A stretch of DNA of 64,000 bases from Alishewanella metallidurans. GTDB lineage: Bacteria > Pseudomonadota > Gammaproteobacteria > Enterobacterales > Alteromonadaceae. The notes under the pieces are model-generated. The model searched no databases. It saw nothing but the letters and a program-made list of their open reading frames with translations, and was not told the DNA's origin. A program made the translations under genes and the position numbers. Of the stretch, positions 36,855 through 44,781 are shown in pieces (positions within the stretch are counted from its first letter, which is position 1; the number at the start of each line of letters is the position of its first letter). The stretch is from the NCBI RefSeq assembly GCF_036983985.1, contig NZ_JALAHQ010000006.1:1-64000 (forward strand), in the 5' to 3' direction.

Positions 36855-36982
36855 AAAAGTATTGGCGAAAAATAGCGGTAATTAGCATTGTACTATTACT
36901 AGCCCTTGCACTAGGGCTAGCTTGGTGGGGCTGGCAAGCCGGCGGTATAGAATTACTGCAACCGGGTTTGGCTTGGTGCTAG
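36851..36982 (+). CDS. Single-span membrane microprotein, 43 residues
   Basis: MKKYWRKIAVISIVLLLALA opens a basic-then-hydrophobic helix, followed by LGLAWWGWQAGGIELLQP and a final Cys. Its ATG overlaps the MFS stop (ATGA), a layout that strongly suggests real translation and a role as a small subunit or regulator of that transporter. Its stop overlaps by four bases the end of the convergent lacI-type gene. No family is recognised. Confidence 0.65.
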   Translation: MKKYWRKIAVISIVLLLALALGLAWWGWQAGGIELLQPGLAWC

Positions 36983-37983
36983 TTAGGCACCACTTCAACT
37001 GATGCACGACACACCACTGCGGGTTCAAACACATTTTCAATCTGTAACGCTTGCTGCTGATAGATATGCTTTAACACCCAGCGCGCAGCCATTCGTCCCA
37101 TTTCGCCAATCGGATAATCGATAGTGGTTAGTTTAGGGTATAGGTAACGCGCCAAAATTAGGTTATCAAAACCAACAATAGATAAATTTTGCGGCATGCG
37201 TAAACCATGCTCGCGCGCCACTTCCATCGCACCCGCGGCCATTTCATCGTTTGCACATACCAAGCCAGTAAATGGCAGGGCTTTAGCTAGTAACTGCTGC
37301 ATACACTTACTGCCGCTGCTATCACGAAAGTCACCTTCGGCAAATAGCTGTGAGTTTATGCTTAAACCCTGCTCGGCCATTGCGCGCACGTGCCCGGCAT
37401 AACGGTCCTTAGCATCACTTTTCCACATTGGCCCAGAAATATAAGCTAGCTGAGTATGTCCTTGCTGTAGCAGTTGGCAAGTGGCTAAATAACCACCTAA
37501 TTCATTGTTTAGACGAATACAGTTATCTGCTAATTGCGGAATATAACGGTTTATTAGCACTATGGGCGTACTGCCTTTAGCTAGCTGTATTAGGTAATCG
37601 TCGGATACAGCTTCAACATGCAAAATTAAGGCATCGCAGCTACGGCTAATTAAAAATTCAATACCGTCTTTTTCACTGGCCACGTCACTATGCCCTGCGG
37701 CAATAATAACGTGCTTACCTGCAGCGCGGCATTCGTTTTCTATGCCACTTAGCATTTCACCATAAAACGGGCCATGCAGTTCAGACACCAAGATACCGAC
37801 GCTATTAGAGCGATTAGATGCCAGCGATTGAGCAATTGAATTAGGCCGATAACCTAACTGATCCATTGCCGCGACAACCTTGGCTCGGGTGGCATCACTA
37901 ACGCGGGCGTTGTTATTCATTACCCGTGATACAGTTGCCAGTGACACGCCTGCTAATTCTGAAACCTGATAAATAGTCGCCAT
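36979..37983 (-). CDS. LacI-family regulator of the beta-glucan locus
   Basis: 334 residues. The N-terminal HTH is ATIYQVSELAGVSLATVSRVMNNN, cut from 1-25, with the hinge helix RPNSIAQSLAS and a periplasmic-binding-like sugar domain (GILVSELHGPFYGEMLSG). It is the last gene of the minus-strand operon GH1-symporter-lacI. TGTAAGCGCTTACA-like operators occur upstream of both the divergent transporter/GH1 promoters and the GH16-TonB operon, so it is probably the local repressor released by glucose or a beta-glucoside. Confidence 0.92.
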   Translation of the reverse strand: MATIYQVSELAGVSLATVSRVMNNNARVSDATRAKVVAAMDQLGYRPNSIAQSLASNRSNSVGILVSELHGPFYGEMLSGIENECRAAGKHVIIAAGHSDVASEKDGIEFLISRSCDALILHVEAVSDDYLIQLAKGSTPIVLINRYIPQLADNCIRLNNELGGYLATCQLLQQGHTQLAYISGPMWKSDAKDRYAGHVRAMAEQGLSINSQLFAEGDFRDSSGSKCMQQLLAKALPFTGLVCANDEMAAGAMEVAREHGLRMPQNLSIVGFDNLILARYLYPKLTTIDYPIGEMGRMAARWVLKHIYQQQALQIENVFEPAVVCRASVEVVPN

Positions 37984-38004
37984 TGCCTGCCTGTGTTATT
38001 TGCC

Positions 38005-39360
38005 TTAGCTGCTAACTTTAGCATGCTCTTGCTGAGCTGCACCAGCGCCCAGTTGCTGATGAATAGCTAGCACCCGCGCAGTTGTTAACTGATAGCGGCT
38101 CATCACTAACGCCACTAATACCGACCCCAGCGCGGGTAACAAAGTAAAGCTGAGTAAAATGCCGTTCTGAGTTTGTTCAGTTTGAACGATATCGGCTTGA
38201 TACCCATAATATGCCAATAGCCAACCAGCTAAAGCACCACCTAAGGCCAAACCCAGCTTAATAAAGAATACCACTGATGAGTACACTAAACCCGTAATGC
38301 GCACACCGGTTTTATAGTGGCCATAATCAACCGCATCGGCCATTTTTGCCCATAACAGCGGTGTAGCCATTTGTAAAAAAAAGCCCCAAAGAAAATACAG
38401 TATAAAAGCTAACACTAGCTGTTCACTGCCAATAAAAAAACTAACCACACAAATAAGCGCAGCAATAAGCTGCAAGCCGATATAGGCTTTTACTTTATCA
38501 ACATACTGACTAAGCCACTGTGCCAGCGCACAGCCGGTAATATTACCAAGCATACCTAAGGTAACAAAGGCGGTGATGAGATCTTCACGACCTAAAAAGT
38601 ACTTCACATAATAAATAGCTAAGGTGCTACGCAGTACCATGCCGGTTAAAAGAAAAAATGCCGCCACCGATAAAATACGCCACTGATCATTCTGCCACAG
38701 CGAAGCAAAGCTGCTACGCAGGGTGAGTTGCTGATTAACCGGAGTATGTACTCGCTCGCGGGTACCAACAAAGCACACTAAAAACAGCACTAAACCCAGC
38801 GCACTCATGGCGGCAATAGTTAACTGATAACCCTTAGCATTGTCGCCGTTACCAAAATAACTTACCAGCGGCAGCGTGCAAGCCGTCACTAACAAGCCAC
38901 CTAACATACCAAACACAAACCGGTACGATTGCACCGACACGCGTTCGGTTGGATCGTTAGTTAACACGCCACCCAGTGCCGAATAGGGAATATTAATCGC
39001 GGTATAAACCAGCATTAACAAGGTATAGGTAATAAAGGCATAGATAACTTTGCCATTAGCGGATAGGTCAGGCGTAGTAAAAGCCAACACACTACACAGT
39101 GCAAAGGGTAAGGCCAACCACAATAAATAAGGCCGATATTTACCATGTTTGCTGCGGGTTTTGTCCGCAATAGCCCCCATTAGTGGATCGGTTACCGCAT
39201 CAACAATGCGCACCAACAAAAATAGACTACCAACCACCGCTGGCGAAATACCAAAGATGTCAGTATAGAAAAACGTTAAAAATAGCATGACGGTCTGAAA
39301 CACAATATTGCTGGCCGTATCGCCTAGGCCATAGGCTACTTTCTCTCGTTTTGTTAGCAT
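38005..39360 (-). CDS. GPH-family sugar:cation symporter
   Basis: 451 residues, twelve membrane helices. The features are MelB/GPH-like: YGLGDTASNIVFQTVMLFL at the N-terminus, DAVTDPLMGAIADKTRSKHG in the 2-3 loop, and WAKMADAVDYGHYKTGVR, the family signature. It would import a glucoside or oligosaccharide with Na+ or H+. It lies between the GH1 gene (30 bases) and lacI (21 bases), so the substrate is probably a beta-glucoside such as laminaribiose or cellobiose. Confidence 0.9.
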   Translation of the reverse strand: MLTKREKVAYGLGDTASNIVFQTVMLFLTFFYTDIFGISPAVVGSLFLLVRIVDAVTDPLMGAIADKTRSKHGKYRPYLLWLALPFALCSVLAFTTPDLSANGKVIYAFITYTLLMLVYTAINIPYSALGGVLTNDPTERVSVQSYRFVFGMLGGLLVTACTLPLVSYFGNGDNAKGYQLTIAAMSALGLVLFLVCFVGTRERVHTPVNQQLTLRSSFASLWQNDQWRILSVAAFFLLTGMVLRSTLAIYYVKYFLGREDLITAFVTLGMLGNITGCALAQWLSQYVDKVKAYIGLQLIAALICVVSFFIGSEQLVLAFILYFLWGFFLQMATPLLWAKMADAVDYGHYKTGVRITGLVYSSVVFFIKLGLALGGALAGWLLAYYGYQADIVQTEQTQNGILLSFTLLPALGSVLVALVMSRYQLTTARVLAIHQQLGAGAAQQEHAKVSS

Positions 39361-39390
39361 ACCAACCCCGTAATAACGCGATACTTATTA

Positions 39391-40725
39391 TTATTTTTTA
39401 CGCGACGTAAATAAATCGCGTAGTGCTATCGCGCTAGCTTTTAGCCTGCGCTGCTGTGTAACGTAATCAACATAAACAATACCAAAGCGCTTAACATAAC
39501 CTTCGGCCCATTCAAAATTATCCATTAGGCTCCAAGCAAAGTAACCGTTAATACGCATACCGGCATTAATTGCATCTTCTGTAGCTTGCAGATGCTGCTG
39601 AAAATAAGCGACCCGAGCCGTATCTTGCACCCGATTATTAATTAACGTGTCAGGCATTGCGGCACCGTTCTCCGTAATATACACCGGCGGTAAGGCGTAA
39701 CGTTGATGCATTGCGAGTAATATTTCGCTTAAGCCCTGCGGGTAAACTTCCCAGCCCATATCGGTTAACGGCTGCACTGTTGGCGGCACATCGCTAAACC
39801 AACCTTTACTATTAGCGCGATATACCGTGCGGGTGTAATAATTCACCCCCAAAAAATCGAGTGGTTGAGCAATAATCGCCATATCTCCAGCAAGTATTTT
39901 TGGTTGCTCAGCTACCGGTAATTGCTGCAGTAAGTCAGGATAACGTGCTTCCATTAATGGCTGGATATACCACTGATTATGATATTGATCAGCCATTTGT
40001 GCGGCGTTAATATCAGCCGCGCTATTGCTAGCTGCATGGCAGGGGCTAAAGTTCAGCACTATGCCGTTAAGCGCATTGGGGGCATTTTTTTGTAGCACCT
40101 GCATTGCTAAACCATGAGCTAACAATAAATGATGTGCCACCTGACGCCCTTGTTGGCGGTTTTGTATACCAGGCGCATGAATGCCTGCTTCATAGCCTAA
40201 ATAGGCACTACAAAACGGCTCGTTTAACGTGGCGTAAGAATAAACCTTATCGGCAAAAGCATGAGTTACTACCTCAGCATACTCGGCAAATTTATAGGCA
40301 GTGTCACGGTTTAACCAGCCGCCATTATCCTGTAAATATTGGGGTAAATCCCAATGATATAGCGTAACAAAGGCCTTAATATTACGCGCATGCAAGCTAT
40401 CAAGCAGTTGCTGATAAAAACGTAAACCGGCTTTATTAACACTACCATCAGCATTAATTACTCGGCCCCAAGCAATAGAAAAGCGATACGCATCAACACC
40501 TAAACCAGCTATTAATTCTATGTCATCTTGCCAACGCGCCACATGATCGCAAGCGACTAAGCCATTAGAACCATCTTTAATCCGGCCGGGTTGGGCACAA
40601 AAGGTATCCCATATACACGGCAGGCGGCTATCAGCGGCCCCTTCAATTTGAAACGAAGCCGTGGCTACGCCAAATACAAAGTCAGGTTTAAGTAGTGCAG
40701 AGCCTGCGGCTAAAGTTATTTTCAT
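39391..40725 (-). CDS. GH1 beta-glucosidase
   Basis: 444 residues, no signal peptide, so cytosolic. The acid/base is Glu169 in YATLNEPFCSAY and the nucleophile Glu352 in YITENGAAMP; the GH1 opening FVFGVATASFQIEGA is clear. It hydrolyses imported beta-glucosides to glucose. It leads the minus-strand operon with the symporter and the LacI regulator, and faces the FucP-like transporter across a LacI operator. Confidence 0.95.
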   Translation of the reverse strand: MKITLAAGSALLKPDFVFGVATASFQIEGAADSRLPCIWDTFCAQPGRIKDGSNGLVACDHVARWQDDIELIAGLGVDAYRFSIAWGRVINADGSVNKAGLRFYQQLLDSLHARNIKAFVTLYHWDLPQYLQDNGGWLNRDTAYKFAEYAEVVTHAFADKVYSYATLNEPFCSAYLGYEAGIHAPGIQNRQQGRQVAHHLLLAHGLAMQVLQKNAPNALNGIVLNFSPCHAASNSAADINAAQMADQYHNQWYIQPLMEARYPDLLQQLPVAEQPKILAGDMAIIAQPLDFLGVNYYTRTVYRANSKGWFSDVPPTVQPLTDMGWEVYPQGLSEILLAMHQRYALPPVYITENGAAMPDTLINNRVQDTARVAYFQQHLQATEDAINAGMRINGYFAWSLMDNFEWAEGYVKRFGIVYVDYVTQQRRLKASAIALRDLFTSRKK

Positions 40726-40806
40726 CGGTTATGCTATCTTCCGGTCGAACTATTGCGGGCTGCCAAGCTATAAAATAATTGCCAACAGCGTGATATATGC
40801 TATAAA

Positions 40807-40820
40807 TGAAAGCGCTTACA
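40807..40820. promoter_or_regulatory. LacI-type operator between GH1 and transporter genes
   Basis: TGAAAGCGCTTACA differs by one base from the palindrome TGTAAGCGCTTACA found upstream of the GH16 gene. The CG-centred form is typical of LacI/GalR regulators. Its place between divergent starts (40725 and 40880) allows control of both operons. Confidence 0.75.
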
Positions 40821-40879
40821 TAATACTAGATGGCGAAAAAGCACACGTCAACGAAAATAAAAAATACCGGGGAGACACC

Positions 40880-42136
40880 ATGGCGGCCACACCAATAACT
40901 AACGACGGCAGGTCAGAAGCTGCGTTAAATCAGATTAACTATAAGTTTGCACTAACGTCATTAACGTCGTTATTTTTTATGTGGGGGTTTATTACCTGCT
41001 TAAACGATATTTTAGTACCTTATCTGAAAATGCTATTTGACCTAAATTACACTCAAGCATTACTTATTCAATTTTGCTTTTTTAGCGCCTATTTTGTTGT
41101 GTCGGTACCGGCAGGTATCTTGGTTAGTCGTATTGGCTATCAGTCAGGTATTGTTACCGGCTTATTGATTGCCGGTGCAGGTTGTCTATTATTTTACCCC
41201 GCAGCGGCTGCACACTATTATCCGTTATTTTTATTAGCTTTATTTGTACTCGCGTCGGGCATTACTATTTTACAGGTAGCGGCTAACCCCTACGTTAGCG
41301 TACTAGGCAAACCAGAAACCGCCTCTAGCCGCCTAACCATGACCCAAGCATTCAACTCTTTAGGTACTACTGTAGCGCCTATATTTGGTGCTTGGCTTAT
41401 TTTTGGCGGTGCTGAAGCCCCGGTTGCCGGCGAAGTAACTGAATCTACCGTACAACTACCCTATTTATTGTTGGCCAGTGCGCTAATTTTTATGGCGCTT
41501 ATTTTTGCCTTTTTGCGCCTGCCAAAGCTAGGCAAAAAAGATAGCAGCATTACAATTACCGGCTCAGCATGGCAACATCGCCACCTGATATTAGGTGCAC
41601 TGGGTATTTTTGTTTACGTTGGTGCCGAAGTAGGAATTGGTAGTTTTCTAATTAGCTTTATCAGCCAGCCAGAAATTGGCGCCCTAGAGGCTAAAACAGC
41701 ATCGCAATATATTGCCTGGTATTTTGGCGGTGCAATGGCTGGCCGCTTTATTGGCGCTGTAGTTATGCAGTATTTGGCGCCAGGCAAGGTACTAGCATTT
41801 AATGCTATCTGTGCCACGTTATTACTAACTATAACGATGAATAGCAGCGGTAGCTTTGCTATGTGGGCTATTTTGCTGGTCGGTCTGTGCAACTCTATTA
41901 TGTTTCCAACTATTTTTAGCCTCGCTATTCATGGCTTAAAACAACATACCAGCCAAGGCTCGGGTATTTTATGTTTAGCCATTGTTGGCGGTGCAGTATT
42001 ACCGCTAGCACAAGCCGCACTTGCCGATAATCTTAGTGTGCAACAAGCCTTTATTATTCCGTTACTATGTTATGTCTATATTGCTTATTACGGCGCAGTG
42101 GGCAGTAAACCAAAGGCTACGGCATCAAGGAGTTAG
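40880..42136 (+). CDS. FucP/GluP-type sugar MFS transporter
   Basis: The start is at 40880 (MAATPITNDGR) with GGGGAGA just before; about 418 residues. Twelve hydrophobic segments carry FucP-family marks: FFMWGFITCLNDILVPYLK and AANPYVSVLGKPETASSRL. Related proteins import glucose, galactose or fucose with H+ or Na+. In this locus it probably takes up glucose released in the periplasm by the GH3 enzyme, whose gene follows after one base. Confidence 0.9.
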   Translation: MAATPITNDGRSEAALNQINYKFALTSLTSLFFMWGFITCLNDILVPYLKMLFDLNYTQALLIQFCFFSAYFVVSVPAGILVSRIGYQSGIVTGLLIAGAGCLLFYPAAAAHYYPLFLLALFVLASGITILQVAANPYVSVLGKPETASSRLTMTQAFNSLGTTVAPIFGAWLIFGGAEAPVAGEVTESTVQLPYLLLASALIFMALIFAFLRLPKLGKKDSSITITGSAWQHRHLILGALGIFVYVGAEVGIGSFLISFISQPEIGALEAKTASQYIAWYFGGAMAGRFIGAVVMQYLAPGKVLAFNAICATLLLTITMNSSGSFAMWAILLVGLCNSIMFPTIFSLAIHGLKQHTSQGSGILCLAIVGGAVLPLAQAALADNLSVQQAFIIPLLCYVYIAYYGAVGSKPKATASRS

Positions 42137-42137
42137 T

Positions 42138-44651
42138 ATGATTAAGTATGCAAAACTGTCGCTTTTAAGTATCAGCTGCGCGCTTGCCTTAACCGCCTGC
42201 TCTGAGCAGCCATCATCAGCTAATGTCGGTAACACAGCCGCTATTTGGCCACAGCTAAAATTACCCGTACGCCAAGACGCGATATTAGAGCAGCGCATTA
42301 GCAGCCTGTTAGCTGAGATGACATTAGCGCAAAAAATTGCCCAGATGATCCAACCTGAAATTCGAGATATTAGCGTTGCGGATATGCGTCAGTATGGTTT
42401 TGGTTCTTATTTAAATGGTGGCGGGGCCTTTCCTAATGACAATAAACACGCAACTCCGGCCGACTGGATTGCCTTAGCAGAAGCCATGTATCAAGCCTCT
42501 GTTGACGCCAGTCTAGACGGCAGCAGCATTCCCACTATGTGGGGCACCGATGCGGTACACGGCCACAACAACGTCATTGGTGCCACCTTATTTCCGCATA
42601 ATATTGGTTTAGGCGCCGCACATAACCCAGCATTGATTGAGCAGATAGCCAGCATTACCGCACGCGAAGTAATGGTAACAGGCATTGATTGGGTATTTGC
42701 ACCAACTGTAGCGGTAGTGCGCGATGACCGCTGGGGCCGCACCTATGAAAGCTACTCAGAAGATCCAGACATTGTGCGCGACTATGCAGGCGCTATTGTT
42801 ACCGGTCTGCAGGGCGCAGCGGATAAAGATTTTCTTGGCGCAGAGCGCGTTATTAGCACTGTAAAACATTTTATCGGTGATGGCGGCACGGTAAATGGTG
42901 ACGACCAAGGCGATAATATTGCTAGCGAGCAGCAACTATTTAGCTTGCATGCCCAAGGTTATGTTGGCGGCTTACAAGCGGGCGCACAAAGCGTTATGGC
43001 ATCGTTTAATAGCTGGCAGGGTAGTAAAATTCATGGCGATAAATACCTCTTAACCGACGTTTTAAAAAACCGTATGGGCTTTGATGGTTTTGTAGTTGGC
43101 GATTGGAACGGCCATGGCCAAATACCAGGCTGCACTAACGATAACTGCGCCGAAGCAGCACTCGCTGGTTTAGATATTTATATGGTGCCCACTCCGGCGT
43201 GGAAGCCCTTGTATCACAACTTACTGGCGCAAGCAGAACGCGGTGATATTCCTCTGAGTAGAATTGACGATGCGGTACGCCGTATTTTGCGGGTAAAATT
43301 ACGCGCTGGTTTATTTGACAAGCCCAGCCCTGCCCAACGGCCACTATCAGGAAAAACAGAGTTGATTGGCGCTGCAGAGCACCGCGCTGTTGCACGCCAA
43401 GCGGTGCAGCAGTCGCTGGTGTTATTAAAAAACAATGATGGCTTATTACCGTTAAAACCAACACAGCGTATTTTGGTTACTGGTGCTGGCGCCGATAATA
43501 TTGGTATGCAATCTGGCGGCTGGACGATCAGCTGGCAAGGCACAGGCAACACCAATAGCGACTTTCCTGGCGGTAGCTCGATTTATGCGGGTATAGCGCA
43601 AGCAGTTAACACTGCAGGAGGTAGCACCGAGCTAAGTAGCGATGGCAGTTACCGCGAAAAACCCGATGTAGCTATTGTAGTATTTGGTGAGCAGCCCTAC
43701 GCAGAAGGCAATGGCGATTTAGATAATGTTGAATATCAGCGTGGTAATAAAACTGATTTAGCACTGCTGCAGCAACTAAAAGCCGATGGCATTAAAGTAG
43801 TGTCGCTATTTATTAGTGGCCGGCCGCTATGGGTAAACCCTGAATTGAACGCATCAGATGCTTTTGTTGCCATCTGGTTACCGGGCAGCGAAGGCGCTGG
43901 TGTCGCTGATGTTATTATGGCTAACACTGATGGCAGCGTTCATACCAATTTCCGCGGCCAGCTATCCTTTAGCTGGCCAGCAACCCCACAACAAACCGTT
44001 AACCGATACGATACTGATTATCAGCCACTACTACCCTATGGCTTCGGCCTACGCTATGGCGATGCCAGCACCCTTAGTAATAACTTAAATGAGCAGCTAG
44101 CTGCCAATAATAGTGTGGCTGAACTGGTGTTATTTGAGCTTGCGGTTAAACCGCCGTATCAGCTGATATTACACAGCGACGGCACGACTAAGGTGATGGA
44201 TAGCAGTGTCGCCCAGTTAGGCAATATTGCCGTGCGCACCTTTGATAAAACCGTACAAGAAGATGCACGTCGCTTACGCTTTAGTGGTCCGGCTAAAGTT
44301 AGCCTAACCAGTGCTTTTCCGGCTGATTTACGCGCGCACCAAGAGGCGGGTAGCGCTTTAGTTATACAGCTAAAACGCAGTGGCAAGGTGCCTGATAGTG
44401 TGCTGCTGAGCATGGACTGCGCCGATAGCTGTAATGGGAGTGTTAATATTGCGCCACAGCTGCAAGCAATGGCCGATGAACAGTGGCAAACCCTGAGTAT
44501 TGATCTTACCTGCTTTGCCAAACAAGGCACCGATTTAGCGCAGGTTTTTAGCCCTATAGCAATCAGCACCGATGCCGCATTGCAACTTAGTCTGGCAGAT
44601 ATTCGCCTTGTACCGCACCAAGCCAGCACAGCTAGCTTGAGCTGCCAATAG
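42138..44651 (+). CDS. GH3 beta-glucosidase, periplasmic lipoprotein (ExoP-like)
   Basis: 837 residues from the ATG at 42138; the AAGGAG box lies in the end of the previous gene. The lipobox is ALTACSEQ (Cys21). The GH3 barrel has SEDPDIVRDYAGAI, KHFIGDG and the nucleophile Asp322 in VGDWNGHGQ; the second domain holds the general acid region. The last 165 residues form an ExoP-type galactose-binding-like domain (from about 670). It cleaves beta-1,3/1,4-gluco-oligosaccharides from the non-reducing end in the periplasm. It closes the plus-strand operon and is followed by a terminator. Confidence 0.95.
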   Translation: MIKYAKLSLLSISCALALTACSEQPSSANVGNTAAIWPQLKLPVRQDAILEQRISSLLAEMTLAQKIAQMIQPEIRDISVADMRQYGFGSYLNGGGAFPNDNKHATPADWIALAEAMYQASVDASLDGSSIPTMWGTDAVHGHNNVIGATLFPHNIGLGAAHNPALIEQIASITAREVMVTGIDWVFAPTVAVVRDDRWGRTYESYSEDPDIVRDYAGAIVTGLQGAADKDFLGAERVISTVKHFIGDGGTVNGDDQGDNIASEQQLFSLHAQGYVGGLQAGAQSVMASFNSWQGSKIHGDKYLLTDVLKNRMGFDGFVVGDWNGHGQIPGCTNDNCAEAALAGLDIYMVPTPAWKPLYHNLLAQAERGDIPLSRIDDAVRRILRVKLRAGLFDKPSPAQRPLSGKTELIGAAEHRAVARQAVQQSLVLLKNNDGLLPLKPTQRILVTGAGADNIGMQSGGWTISWQGTGNTNSDFPGGSSIYAGIAQAVNTAGGSTELSSDGSYREKPDVAIVVFGEQPYAEGNGDLDNVEYQRGNKTDLALLQQLKADGIKVVSLFISGRPLWVNPELNASDAFVAIWLPGSEGAGVADVIMANTDGSVHTNFRGQLSFSWPATPQQTVNRYDTDYQPLLPYGFGLRYGDASTLSNNLNEQLAANNSVAELVLFELAVKPPYQLILHSDGTTKVMDSSVAQLGNIAVRTFDKTVQEDARRLRFSGPAKVSLTSAFPADLRAHQEAGSALVIQLKRSGKVPDSVLLSMDCADSCNGSVNIAPQLQAMADEQWQTLSIDLTCFAKQGTDLAQVFSPIAISTDAALQLSLADIRLVPHQASTASLSCQ

Positions 44652-44685
44652 CAGCAACTTTTTCTTCCGGCTGTTACCCTTTTTG

Positions 44686-44710
44686 CTGCCAGCTTGCTGG
44701 CAGTTTTTTT
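44686..44710 (+). terminator. Rho-independent terminator after GH3 gene
   Basis: CTGCCAGC and GCTGGCAG form an eight-base stem with loop TT, followed by seven T. Confidence 0.9.
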
Positions 44711-44735
44711 GTCAAAAAAACAGATTTAGAGCAAT

Positions 44736-44763
44736 AAAAAATGCCCAACAGGTGGGCATTTTA
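44736..44763. terminator. Terminator for the TonB receptor gene
   Basis: AATGCCCA and TGGGCATT form a stem around ACAGG, flanked by AAAAA on the left and TTTT on the right. It serves the minus-strand receptor gene and can act in both directions. Confidence 0.85.
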
Positions 44764-44781
44764 ATATTTAAATTGATGTAA

